This document shows positions 8,119 to 16,136 of a DNA stretch of 63,848 bases, one piece after another. Made by a program: the position numbers and the translations under genes. The notes beneath the pieces were generated by a model, which was not told the origin of the DNA, ran no database searches, and saw nothing but the letters and a program-made list of their open reading frames with translations. Each line of letters opens with the position of its first letter. The stretch's first letter is position 1. The stretch covers positions 1 to 63,848 of the forward strand of contig CANNTZ010000007.1 of the NCBI GenBank assembly GCA_947522735.1. Reading direction: 5' to 3'. The stretch is from an uncultured Oscillospiraceae bacterium (GTDB lineage: Bacteria; Bacillota; Clostridia; Oscillospirales; Ruminococcaceae).

Positions 8119-9012
8119 TTTGAGCGCCGCGCCCTGCACGATATCGTGCGCGTCGAGATAGCGCATGAGCCCGTTGAGCACGCGATGCTTGTCCGCGCTC
8201 CAAAGCGGCGCCGTCAGCGTGCGCCTGTCGCCGTCCCCGGTCAGCCGGTGGATGACGACGTCCGGCGGGATGCGTTCGAGACACCGTCCGACAAGCCGGA
8301 AATATTCCTCCATCTCAAGCGGTGCATAATCCATCTCTGCAAGCGCCGTGCCGCGCAAAACGTGCAGAAGCTGCAATTTTATCCCCTGAATATCGTGCTT
8401 GCAGGCAAAATCCACCGTGCGCAGCATGTCGTCCTCGACTTCGCCGGGCAGCCCCAAAATAACATGCACCACTACCTCGATGCCTGCGTCCCGCAGCAGT
8501 CCGACGCTCCGCGTGAATGCGGCGTTGGGGTAGCGCCGGTTTATCAGCAGCGCCGTGGCCTCGTTGGAGGTTTGCAAGCCCAACTCGGCAAACACCGGCT
8601 TTATGCGGCCTATCTTGCCGAGCAGCGCCGCGTTTTCCTCGTCCACGCAATCCGGCCTCGTGCCCACCGACAATGCTACGACGTCCTCCGGCTCGATAGC
8701 CGGATAGAACAGCTCTCTCAGCCGCCCCACCGGTGCATAGGTGTTGGTATAGGACTGAAAATAGCAGATGTAGCCGCAGCCCGGCGGAGCCTTTGAGCCG
8801 ACGCGCGCCCTCGCCTCCTCAAGCTGTGCGCGGATATCGCTGCCGTGCGCGGCAAAATCTCCGGAGCCCTGCTCCGAGCAGAAGATGCAGCCTCCGTGGC
8901 CGAGCGTTCCGTCGCGGTTCGGGCAAGTGAAGCCTCCGTCGAGCGCAAGCTTGTACACCTTGCGGCCAAAGCGCTCCTTGAAATAGCCGCTGAGCGAGCG
9001 GTATCTCTCCAT
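8113..9012 (-). CDS. Radical SAM protein, YhcC/TIGR01212 family
   Basis: A 299-residue radical SAM protein of the YhcC type, with the characteristic cysteine arrangement in FTCPNRDGTLGHGGCIFC (Cys, ten residues, Cys-x2-Cys) rather than CxxxCxxC. Later family blocks are visible: YFQSYTNTYAP, GTRPDCV, ELGLQTSNE, VHVILGLPGE and HRLTGDGDR. YhcC-type proteins are conserved in many bacteria, with a suspected role in tRNA modification but no firm reaction. A long upstream extension of the frame is low-complexity and antisense-like; GGGAG before ATG 9012 fixes the start. It is the last gene of a minus-strand run that includes the next three genes. Confidence 0.9.
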   Translation of the reverse strand: MERYRSLSGYFKERFGRKVYKLALDGGFTCPNRDGTLGHGGCIFCSEQGSGDFAAHGSDIRAQLEEARARVGSKAPPGCGYICYFQSYTNTYAPVGRLRELFYPAIEPEDVVALSVGTRPDCVDEENAALLGKIGRIKPVFAELGLQTSNEATALLINRRYPNAAFTRSVGLLRDAGIEVVVHVILGLPGEVEDDMLRTVDFACKHDIQGIKLQLLHVLRGTALAEMDYAPLEMEEYFRLVGRCLERIPPDVVIHRLTGDGDRRTLTAPLWSADKHRVLNGLMRYLDAHDIVQGAALKR

Positions 9013-9073
9013 AGCTCCCACTCCCTGCCGGTTCTTCGCCGCGCCGCCCCTTTCCGGACGGTGCGGCGGCCGT

Positions 9074-10762
9074 TTATCCTCTGCGCGTCTTTTTGCCGCG
9101 GCGCGGGCTTTTCTTGCCGGCTCTTGCGCCGGAATTTCGCTCCTGCTGCGGCTCGCCGCTGTTTTTGATGATGTCGCACAGGCTGTCGATCCGGCTTGCA
9201 AAGCGGGCAAGCTCCTTGTTCGTCCTGCCCTCGCAGCCGCGAGCTGTATCGAGCAGCCGCTGTGCCGCGGCGACAAGACGGCTGAACGCGGTCGTTTTCG
9301 CCGCTGTCCGGCGTCCGGCGAACGGCACGCCCTCGGTCACGCGGGTGAAGCTGCCCGCCGCAAGATCGTACTCGGTCCCGCTGTATGGCGCATAGGCGGC
9401 GATACCGAACCTTTCGGCAAGGCCCGCCGCAAACGCCTCGCAGGATTCCTTGTCGCCGTGGTTGACAAAGACCTGCACCGGCTTTTTCTCAAAGCCGTCC
9501 ACCCAGTCGAGCAGCCCCTGCCTGTCGGCGTGCCCGCTGACGCCGGGAAGCAAACCTATCTCCGCCTTTACGGCGATCTCGTCGCCGAACAGCCTGACCT
9601 CCTTCGCGCCATCGTAGAGCGCGCGGCCAAGCGTGCCCTCCGACTGATAGCCGACAAACAGCACCGTACACTCCGGTCGCCAAAGGTTGTATTTGAGATG
9701 GTGGCGGATGCGTCCGGCGTCGCACATGCCGCTTGACGAGATGATCACCTTCGGCTCCATGTCCTCGTTGAGCGCCTTGGACTCGTCGATTGTGACGTTG
9801 TTGACAAGCCCGTCGAACACTATCGGATTATCGCCCCTCGCCATCACCGCGCGCGTCTCCTCGTCAAAGCACTCGCTGCCGCACTGCATGAACACCGAGG
9901 TGGCCTCGTTTGCAAGCGGGCTATCCACGTATACCTTAAAGCCGTCGTGCCCGCTCACCATGCCGGAATTTTTGATTTCGCGGATAAAATACAGCAGCTC
10001 CTGCGTCCGGCCCACGGCAAACGACGGGATTATGACGTTGCCGCCGCGGTCGAGGGTTCGCTGTATATAGCTTGCAAGCACCTTTATATGGATATTGGCG
10101 TCGGTGCGCGCCTCGTGCAGGCGGTTGCCGTAGGTGGACTCGATGACAAGGTAGTCTGTCTCTGCAACATGCTTCGGGTCGTTGATTATCGGCTGGTTGG
10201 TGTTGCCGACGTCGCCGCTGAATACTATCTTCTTCTCCCTGCCGTCCTCGCAGAGCCACAGCTCGATGCAGGCGCTGCCGAGCAGATGGCCGATATCGGT
10301 GAAGCGCAGCGAGATGTGCTCGTCTATCTGTATCCGCTCGCCATAGGCGCAGGGCCGGACGAGCCGCATCAGCCCGTCCACGTCGTCGAGGTCGTATAGC
10401 GGCTCTACGGGCGCCTCGCCCGCCCGCGCTGCCTTGCGGGACTTATACTCCGCCTCCGATATCTGGATGTTTGCGCTGTCCCGCAGCATTATGCTGCAAA
10501 GACTGCACGTCTCGCGCGTAGCATAGAGCCTGCCGCGGAAGCCGTTTTTATAGAGCAACGGCAGCAGCCCCGCGTGATCGATGTGCGCATGGGTGAGAAA
10601 AACATATTCTATCTCCCCCGCCGGAACCGGCAGCGGCTCGTTTTCGTATACGTTGACCCCCTGCTCCATGCCACAGTCGATCAGGGCGTAGCGCCCCGCC
10701 GCCTCGAGCAGCGTGCAGCTCCCCGTCACCTCGTGCGCCGCGCCGATAAATCTTATCCTCAT
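9074..10762 (-). CDS. MBL-fold/beta-CASP RNA-processing metallohydrolase
   Basis: A 562-residue protein with an N-terminal metallo-beta-lactamase domain (HAHIDHAG as HxHxDH, GHLLGSACIEL and SGDVGNTN), the inserted beta-CASP domain (ESTYGNRLH, IPSFAVGRTQELLY, VDSPLA, SSSGMCDAGRI) and the RMMBL motif (GVSGHADRQGLLDWV). This is the CPSF/YSH1-like family, expected to act as an RNA endonuclease or exonuclease. The C-terminus has a Lys/Arg-rich tail that may bind nucleic acid. An in-frame TTG lies 6 bases before the ATG, but AAGGAG spaced 7 bases selects ATG 10762. It starts 16 bases downstream of nrdR. Confidence 0.9.
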   Translation of the reverse strand: MRIRFIGAAHEVTGSCTLLEAAGRYALIDCGMEQGVNVYENEPLPVPAGEIEYVFLTHAHIDHAGLLPLLYKNGFRGRLYATRETCSLCSIMLRDSANIQISEAEYKSRKAARAGEAPVEPLYDLDDVDGLMRLVRPCAYGERIQIDEHISLRFTDIGHLLGSACIELWLCEDGREKKIVFSGDVGNTNQPIINDPKHVAETDYLVIESTYGNRLHEARTDANIHIKVLASYIQRTLDRGGNVIIPSFAVGRTQELLYFIREIKNSGMVSGHDGFKVYVDSPLANEATSVFMQCGSECFDEETRAVMARGDNPIVFDGLVNNVTIDESKALNEDMEPKVIISSSGMCDAGRIRHHLKYNLWRPECTVLFVGYQSEGTLGRALYDGAKEVRLFGDEIAVKAEIGLLPGVSGHADRQGLLDWVDGFEKKPVQVFVNHGDKESCEAFAAGLAERFGIAAYAPYSGTEYDLAAGSFTRVTEGVPFAGRRTAAKTTAFSRLVAAAQRLLDTARGCEGRTNKELARFASRIDSLCDIIKNSGEPQQERNSGARAGKKSPRRGKKTRRG

Positions 10763-10778
10763 AGTCAAGCTCCTTCGG

Positions 10779-11237
10779 TCATTTGTCCTTTCCCGTCATC
10801 GCCTTCAGCTCCGCAATAAACATGTCCACGTCCACGAACTGGCGGTAGACCGACGCGAAGCGCACATAGGCGACCTCGTCGATCCGGCGCAGCCTCTCCA
10901 TTGCCATTTCGCCGATCTCGGTGGACAGCACCTCCTGCACCATGCGGTTTTGCAGCGTTGTTTCGATCTCGTTCACCGCCTCGCCGATAACGTCCATCGA
11001 TACCGGACGCTTGCCGCAGGCGATCACCATCGCGTTTATCAGCTTGTTGCGGTCGAACGGCTGGCGGGATCTGTCTCGCTTTATCACCATCAGCGGCAGA
11101 GTCTCGATTTTTTCAAAGGTCGTGAAGCGCTTGCCGCAGGAGAGGCACTCGCGCCGCCGTCTTATCATCCTGCCGTCCTCGGCCGGCCGCGAATCGCCAA
11201 CCTTGCTCTCGTTGAAGCCGCAATAGGGGCATCTCAT
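10779..11237 (-). CDS. nrdR: Transcriptional repressor NrdR
   Basis: A 152-residue NrdR. The zinc ribbon is at the N-terminus (MRCPYCG, then CLSCGKRFTTFE), followed by the ATP-cone (residues about 46-136, with VIKRDRSRQPFDRNKL). NrdR senses ATP/dATP and represses ribonucleotide reductase operons by binding NrdR boxes. An upstream nine-codon extension is open, but GGGAGAG precedes ATG 11237, which gives the canonical MRCPYC start. No nrd genes are in the window, so its targets lie elsewhere. Confidence 0.97.
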   Translation of the reverse strand: MRCPYCGFNESKVGDSRPAEDGRMIRRRRECLSCGKRFTTFEKIETLPLMVIKRDRSRQPFDRNKLINAMVIACGKRPVSMDVIGEAVNEIETTLQNRMVQEVLSTEIGEMAMERLRRIDEVAYVRFASVYRQFVDVDMFIAELKAMTGKDK

Positions 11238-11276
11238 CTTTCTCTCTCCCTCCGGAAAATTCATCCTGAAATCGTA

Positions 11277-13547
11277 TCATTCACCGTCGTTTTCGTCGAA
11301 AAGTCCAAGCCTGAGCTGCTCGCCGAGATCCTCTCCGCGCGGGATAGCTCCGGCGGAGGGCAGGTTCTTCGCGCGGAAACGGTAAGCGTTGCCAAGCGTC
11401 CCCTCCTTAAACGGCTCGACCGAGCCTACAATGGCGTTCTTTTTGAGCTGCATGGCGATTATCCCCTGCGTATCCTTGGCGGCTTTAGCCGAGAGCAGAG
11501 CGCTGTGCAGCAGCAGCACGCGCCCGCCGGAGGAGGTGAGCTTGAACTCGGTCTCCTCGCGGATATAATAGAGCGCGCAGAGCGGGAATTTGTCGCAATA
11601 TGCGCCGATCAGCTTGCGGCGGCGCGTCTTGGTCTCGTAGGCGGACGCCTCCACCTTGGCGACGCGCCCGTTCTCGTAGAAGAACATCATATAGCCGGTA
11701 AAATCCGGCAGCACCGCCATGCCTATCACTCGCTCGCCCTCGTCCATTTGCAGGCGCGCCGGGATGTATTCTCCGAGCAGACTGACCTTGGTATCGGCAA
11801 AATCGGCACACTCAGCCTTATAGACCTGCGCGCGGTCGGTGAAGAAGAGCAGGTTCGCATTGTTAGTCGTCTCGGCGGAGAATGCGATATCGTCGCCCTC
11901 CTTGAGCTTGTGCTCGCCGCTCATGCGCAGCGACTGCGGCGTGACCTTCTTGAAATAGCCCTCGCGCGTGAGAAAAACGTTGACGGGATAGTCCGGTCTC
12001 GCCTCCTCCGGCTCGACGGCGGCCTGCACGGTGTCGTAGACGATGACGCTGCGGCGCGGCTTCGCATATTTTTTTATTATGCTTTTCAGCTCGCCGGTTA
12101 TGATATCCCGGATCCTGCCCCTGTCGGCAAGCACCGCCTCCAGCTCGCGTATCTCATCGCGCAGCGCCGAAATGTCGTTTGTGCGCGCGAGGATATACTC
12201 GCGGTTGAGGTGGCGCAGCCTGATTTCAGCGACATATTCCGCCTGTATCTCGTCGATGCCGAAGCCGATCATAAGGTTCGGCACAACCTCCGCCTCCTCC
12301 TCGGTCTCGCGCACAATGCGTATCGCCTTGTCGATATCGAGCAGTATCTTCTCAAGGCCGCGCAGCAGGTGCAGCCTATCCTTTTTCTTTTGCAGGTCGA
12401 AATAGACGCGGCGCCGGACGCACTCCTCGCGGAAGGCGCACCACTCCAGCAGCAGAGGCTTGACGCCCAGCACCCGCGGCGTGCCGCCAATGAGAACGTT
12501 GAAGTTGCACTTGAAGGCGTTTTGCAGCGGCGTTGAGGCAAAAAGCCTGTTCATCAGCCGGTCCGCATCCACGCCGCGCTTCAGGTCTATGGTCAGCTTC
12601 AGTCCTCCGAGGTCGGTTTCATCGCGCACGTCTGACACCTCGCGCAGCTTGCCCGCCTTGGCCAGCGCCGTCAGCTTGTCGATGACCGCCTCTACCGTCA
12701 CGTTCGGCGGCAGCTCGGTTATCTCGATGCAGTTGCCGGACTGGTCGTAGCTGTATTTTGCGCGCACCATGACACGGCCGTCGCCGGTGGAGAGTATCTT
12801 GTTCATCTCGGTCAGCTCGTTGATGATGTAGCCCCCGCCCGGAAAATCCGGCGCAAGCACGACGTCCGAGATGTCGGCGTCCGGGTTTTTGAGCAGCCGG
12901 ATTGTCGCGCGGCAGATCTCCTCCATGTTGAACGAGCATATATTGCTCGCCATGCCGACGGCAATGCCCATGTTATAGTTGATGAGCACCGATGGAAAGG
13001 CAACCGGAAGCAGCGACGGCTCTCGGATGGTGTTGTCGTAGTTATCTACAAAGTCCACGGTGTCGTGGTCGATGTCGCGGAACAGCTCGGCGCAGATGCC
13101 GTCCAGCTTCGCCTCGGTGTATCGCGCCGCCGCGTACTCCATGTTGCTGGAATACGCCTTGCCGAAGTTCCCCTTGGAATCGACGTAGGGATAGAGCAGC
13201 GACTCGTTTCCGCGCGCCATGCGCACCATCGTCTCGTATATCGCCGCATCGCCGTGCGGGTTGAGCCTCATGGTCTGGCCGACGATGTTCGCGGATTTAG
13301 TGCGCGCGCCGGTAAGCAGGCCCATGGTGTACATCGTGTACAGCAGCTTGCGGTGGGAGGGCTTGAAGCCGTCGATCTCCGGTATCGCGCGAGAGAGAAT
13401 CACGCTCATGACGTACGGCATATAATTTGTCTCTATAGTGCTGACTATCGGCTGATCCATGACCACTCCGGCGTTCTCGATATACGCGCCGGACATATTC
13501 TGATCGTGTTTTGTTCCGGTCTTGGCCGGTCTTTTTTTAGAAGGCAT
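11277..13547 (-). CDS. Type IIA DNA topoisomerase subunit A (GyrA/ParC-like)
   Basis: A 756-residue protein with the winged-helix breakage-reunion domain (SRAIPEIDGFKPSHRKLLY near residue 52), the catalytic tyrosine in AAARYTEAK, and a coiled-coil tower (LEKILLDIDKAIRIV). The C-terminal domain has beta-pinwheel-like repeats (FLTREGYFKKVT, NLLFFTDRAQVYK, MMFFYENGRVAKVEA), but I see no canonical GyrA box (QRRGGKG). It is shorter than a typical GyrA and close to ParC-like subunits. The ATPase partner (GyrB/ParE-like) is not adjacent. ATG 13547 is preceded by AAAGGA at good spacing. It probably relaxes or decatenates DNA with an unlinked B subunit; the exact class is uncertain. Confidence 0.88.
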   Translation of the reverse strand: MPSKKRPAKTGTKHDQNMSGAYIENAGVVMDQPIVSTIETNYMPYVMSVILSRAIPEIDGFKPSHRKLLYTMYTMGLLTGARTKSANIVGQTMRLNPHGDAAIYETMVRMARGNESLLYPYVDSKGNFGKAYSSNMEYAAARYTEAKLDGICAELFRDIDHDTVDFVDNYDNTIREPSLLPVAFPSVLINYNMGIAVGMASNICSFNMEEICRATIRLLKNPDADISDVVLAPDFPGGGYIINELTEMNKILSTGDGRVMVRAKYSYDQSGNCIEITELPPNVTVEAVIDKLTALAKAGKLREVSDVRDETDLGGLKLTIDLKRGVDADRLMNRLFASTPLQNAFKCNFNVLIGGTPRVLGVKPLLLEWCAFREECVRRRVYFDLQKKKDRLHLLRGLEKILLDIDKAIRIVRETEEEAEVVPNLMIGFGIDEIQAEYVAEIRLRHLNREYILARTNDISALRDEIRELEAVLADRGRIRDIITGELKSIIKKYAKPRRSVIVYDTVQAAVEPEEARPDYPVNVFLTREGYFKKVTPQSLRMSGEHKLKEGDDIAFSAETTNNANLLFFTDRAQVYKAECADFADTKVSLLGEYIPARLQMDEGERVIGMAVLPDFTGYMMFFYENGRVAKVEASAYETKTRRRKLIGAYCDKFPLCALYYIREETEFKLTSSGGRVLLLHSALLSAKAAKDTQGIIAMQLKKNAIVGSVEPFKEGTLGNAYRFRAKNLPSAGAIPRGEDLGEQLRLGLFDENDGE

Positions 13548-13588
13548 TGAAACGTCCTTTCAAGCAGCTTGCGTTATACTTACTTCTA

Positions 13589-13617
13589 ATTATAACCAAT
13601 TTTGCCGGATTTGTAAA
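13589..13617 (-). promoter_or_regulatory. Promoter for the topoisomerase-nrdR run
   Basis: Read on the minus strand: TTTACA (13617-13612), 17 bases, TATAAT (13594-13589), about 40 bases before the start codon. Near-consensus. Confidence 0.75.
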
Positions 13618-13640
13618 GCTCCGGCGCGTCAAGCCCACGT

Positions 13641-13677
13641 CAAAACGCGCCCCTTTGCTTTTCGGCAACGGAGCGCG
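13641..13677 (-). terminator. Terminator after ptsH
   Basis: On the minus strand CGCGCTCC pairs with GGGGCGCG (one G-T), followed by TTTTG. It separates ptsH from the topoisomerase promoter. Confidence 0.65.
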
Positions 13678-13702
13678 TTCCTTTTGATATAAATTTCGTC
13701 GA

Positions 13703-13966
13703 TCATTCAGCGAAGCCGGAATCGACGAGACGCACAAGCGCGTCCACCGCAGTCTGCTCGTCAACGCCGTCTGCGATGATCTTGATCTCCGTTCCGCCCA
13801 CGATCCCAAGCGACAGAACGCCCAACAGACTCTTGGCGTTCACTCTGCGCTCTTCCTTTTCGATCCAGATCGACGCCTTGAACTCGTTTGCCTTCTGGAT
13901 AAAGAATGTCGCCGGTCTTGCGTGAAGACCAACCTGATTTTGAACGGTTACATCTTTAACGTACAT
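13703..13966 (-). CDS. ptsH: HPr phosphocarrier protein
   Basis: An 87-residue HPr. The phosphorylatable histidine lies in GLHARPA (His15) and the HPr-kinase serine in NAKSLLGVLSL (Ser46), so both the PTS and the catabolite-repression sites are kept; that excludes a Crh-type paralogue lacking His15. HPr carries phosphate from enzyme I to sugar EII components and, when Ser-phosphorylated, acts with CcpA. No enzyme I gene is adjacent. AGGAG lies 9 bases before ATG 13966, and a consensus promoter and its own terminator make it monocistronic. Confidence 0.95.
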   Translation of the reverse strand: MYVKDVTVQNQVGLHARPATFFIQKANEFKASIWIEKEERRVNAKSLLGVLSLGIVGGTEIKIIADGVDEQTAVDALVRLVDSGFAE

Positions 13967-14044
13967 TTTCGATACTCTCCTGTTAGCAGCTTCCCGGATA
14001 TTCTCCGGGTTCCAACGTAGGTTTCCGGTGTTCCATTACTATAT

Positions 14045-14073
14045 ATTATAACCGCAACGCGGCAAGCCGTCAA
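14045..14073 (-). promoter_or_regulatory. Consensus promoter of ptsH
   Basis: Minus strand TTGACG (14073-14068), 17 bases, TATAAT (14050-14045). The leader of about 75 bases contains a small hairpin (CCCGG/CCGGG). Confidence 0.85.
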
Positions 14074-14186
14074 GAATTTTTCGGTACCGTCCGGTTATTT
14101 CTGCTAATACTCCATATAAAAGAAGCTGCGCACAAACCCGCTTGTGCTAAATACCCAGAAAGTTTTCAACATAATATACAAAACAC

Positions 14187-14966
14187 TCAATAACCGGAGC
14201 AAGTTGTAGCGGTTGTGTCCGTTTTTGCGCGCTCCATCAGCTCCACGGCATATTGCCGCTCCTCCGGCGTCAGGTTATCCATGCCGTCGCCCTCGAGCAT
14301 ATCCGGGCGCTTGAGCGCCGTGCGCTCGACCGACTTTAAGCGCCGCCACCTCTTTATATTGAGGTGATGCCCCGAAAGCAGCACCTCGGGCACCGCGCGC
14401 CCGCGCCAAACCTCCGGACGGGTGTAGTGCGGATATTCGAGCAGCCCGTTGAAGTGGCTCTCCTCCTCGAAGCACTCGTCGTCGGCGAGCACGCCCCTGC
14501 ACAGGCGCGCCACGCAGTCGGTAAAAACCATAGCGCCAAGCTCGCCGCCGGTCAGCACATAGTCGCCGATCGACACCTCGTCGTCCACAATCTCCTCGAT
14601 AACGCGCTCGTCCACGCCCTCGTAGTGCCCGCAGATGATGAACAGGCTGTCCATTTTGCTGTATTCCAGCGCCATCTGCTGCGTCAGCGTCCTGCCCTGC
14701 GGGGACATGTATATCACGCGCGGCTTCGTGTCAAGCTCCTTCACCGCGTCCTCCCAGCAGCGATATATCGGCTCGGCGCGCATCAGCATCCCCATGCCGC
14801 CTCCGTAGGGCGGATCGTCGATCCTGTTGTGCTTGTTGCCGGAATAATCGCGGATGTTGTGGCAATGAATCTCCAAAAAGCCCGCGCGCCGCGCCCGCCC
14901 TACGATGCTCTCGCCGAGGAATGCCTCGCACATCTCCGGAAACAACGTTGCTATGTCAATCCTCAT
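14187..14966 (-). CDS. trmD: tRNA (guanine-N1)-methyltransferase TrmD
   Basis: A 259-residue SPOUT methyltransferase that makes m1G37 in tRNAs with G at position 36, preventing frameshifting. The knotted SAM site is evident (DPPYGGGMGM near residue 54, IYMSPQGR, ICGHYEGVDERV and SIGDYVLTGGELGA), and the C-terminal helical domain keeps PHYTRPEVWRG. The ATG at 14966 lies inside the end of rimM and overlaps it by 11 bases; an in-frame TTG two codons upstream is less likely. It is the last gene of the ylxM operon. Confidence 0.97.
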   Translation of the reverse strand: MRIDIATLFPEMCEAFLGESIVGRARRAGFLEIHCHNIRDYSGNKHNRIDDPPYGGGMGMLMRAEPIYRCWEDAVKELDTKPRVIYMSPQGRTLTQQMALEYSKMDSLFIICGHYEGVDERVIEEIVDDEVSIGDYVLTGGELGAMVFTDCVARLCRGVLADDECFEEESHFNGLLEYPHYTRPEVWRGRAVPEVLLSGHHLNIKRWRRLKSVERTALKRPDMLEGDGMDNLTPEERQYAVELMERAKTDTTATTCSGY

Positions 14967-15474
14967 CGTCAAACAGCCCCTTCAGCGGCCGTATCCCGAT
15001 CCTGCCGCCCTCGACATCAATGCTTATCACAACGCTCGGGATCACCGGGATGAGCTTCTCCGAGCCGTCCGCAAATTTTATATGATACACGTCGTTCGCG
15101 CCCGTCTTGCTGACCTGGCACACCTCGCCGTATTTTTCGCCGCTGTCCGCATCGAACACCTCAAGCCCTATAATATCCTGTATCAGATGCTCGCCCTCGG
15201 CAAGCGGTATGTCGTCTCGGTCGGCGTATATTATCTTGCCGCGCAGCGCGTTCGCCTTTTCGACGGTGTCCACTCCCTCGAGCTGAAGCAGCGCCATCCG
15301 CTGCTGGGTGCGCGCGCGCAGCACCTTCATCGGCCTGTAGCCGTCTTTTTCCGCGAGATACAGCGTTTTGTAGCCGGTCAGCTCCTCCGGAGAATCGCAC
15401 CACGGATACACCTTAAATTCGCCGCGCAGCCCGTGCGTCGTCACAATCTTGCCCGTCTCGATATACTTTTTCAT
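14956..15474 (-). CDS. rimM: Ribosome maturation factor RimM
   Basis: A 172-residue RimM with the N-terminal beta-barrel (IVTTHGLRGEFKVYPW) and C-terminal PRC-barrel domain (IGLEVFDADSGEKYGEV, ending near LIPVIPSVVISID). RimM assists 30S head assembly around S19. GGGAG spaced 6 bases from ATG 15474 fixes the start; the upstream frame is non-homologous. The gene ends by overlapping trmD. Confidence 0.95.
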   Translation of the reverse strand: MKKYIETGKIVTTHGLRGEFKVYPWCDSPEELTGYKTLYLAEKDGYRPMKVLRARTQQRMALLQLEGVDTVEKANALRGKIIYADRDDIPLAEGEHLIQDIIGLEVFDADSGEKYGEVCQVSKTGANDVYHIKFADGSEKLIPVIPSVVISIDVEGGRIGIRPLKGLFDDED

Positions 15475-15569
15475 AAGCGCTCCCTCATCGTATCCGTTCG
15501 TCCCGGATAAACATAAAGCGTCAAGCCTTAGGCATTGACGCTTACGCACATGTCGCCCGGACAACCGGT

Positions 15570-15803
15570 TCAGTCGATCTCCACGGCAACCTTCAGCTCG
15601 GAGCGCGTCGCCGCCGCGCGGATAACCGTGCGGATAGCCTTGGCGATCCTGCCCTGCTTGCCGATCACTCGGCCCATATCCTCCTGCGCGACGTGGAGGT
15701 GCATGACAATCACACCCTCCTCGTTCGGCGCGTCGGTCTCAACTGCGACCTGGTCCTTGTTCTCCACAAGCCCCTTCGCGATCTCGATCAACAGCTCTTC
15801 CAT
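15570..15803 (-). CDS. khpA: KH-domain RNA-binding protein KhpA
   Basis: A 77-residue protein that is a single KH domain, with the GxxG loop in MGRVIGKQGRIAKAIR. KhpA, with KhpB/Jag, binds many RNAs and affects cell division in Gram-positive bacteria. Gene position between rpsP and rimM is conserved in Firmicutes. GGGAGG precedes ATG 15803. Confidence 0.94.
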   Translation of the reverse strand: MEELLIEIAKGLVENKDQVAVETDAPNEEGVIVMHLHVAQEDMGRVIGKQGRIAKAIRTVIRAAATRSELKVAVEID

Positions 15804-15830
15804 AAGACGAAATCCTCCCTTTCAAAGATG

Positions 15831-16073
15831 TCAGATGATCTCGTTCTTCTTGAGAATGGTGCGAACGGTATCGGTGGGCTGAGCGCCGTTGGCGATCCAC
15901 TGCTTTGCCTTTTCCGCATCGATCTTAACCACGCTCGGCTCCTTGGTCGGATCGTAGTAACCGATCTCCTCAATGAATCTGCCGTCGCGGGGATAACGGG
16001 AATCGGCAACGACTATACGATAAAACGGCGCCTTTTTCGCTCCCATTCTGCGAAGTCTGATTTTGACAGCCAT
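15831..16073 (-). CDS. rpsP: 30S ribosomal protein S16
   Basis: An 80-residue S16 beginning with the conserved MAVKIRLRRMGAKKAPFYR block and containing VVADSRYPRDGRFIEEIGYYDP. S16 binds 16S rRNA early in 30S assembly. GGAGGTGA lies 5 bases before ATG 16073, so the five-codon upstream extension is not used. Confidence 0.97.
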   Translation of the reverse strand: MAVKIRLRRMGAKKAPFYRIVVADSRYPRDGRFIEEIGYYDPTKEPSVVKIDAEKAKQWIANGAQPTDTVRTILKKNEII

Positions 16074-16136
16074 CTCTGTCACCTCCATAAAAGTAAGTTT
16101 TATTATATGTTAACCCTCCGGGCTTGCGCCCGCGGA

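Noticed and set aside
10713..12536. 607-codon plus-strand frame
   Set aside because: It runs antisense across nrdR and the topoisomerase gene, with no start signal of its own.
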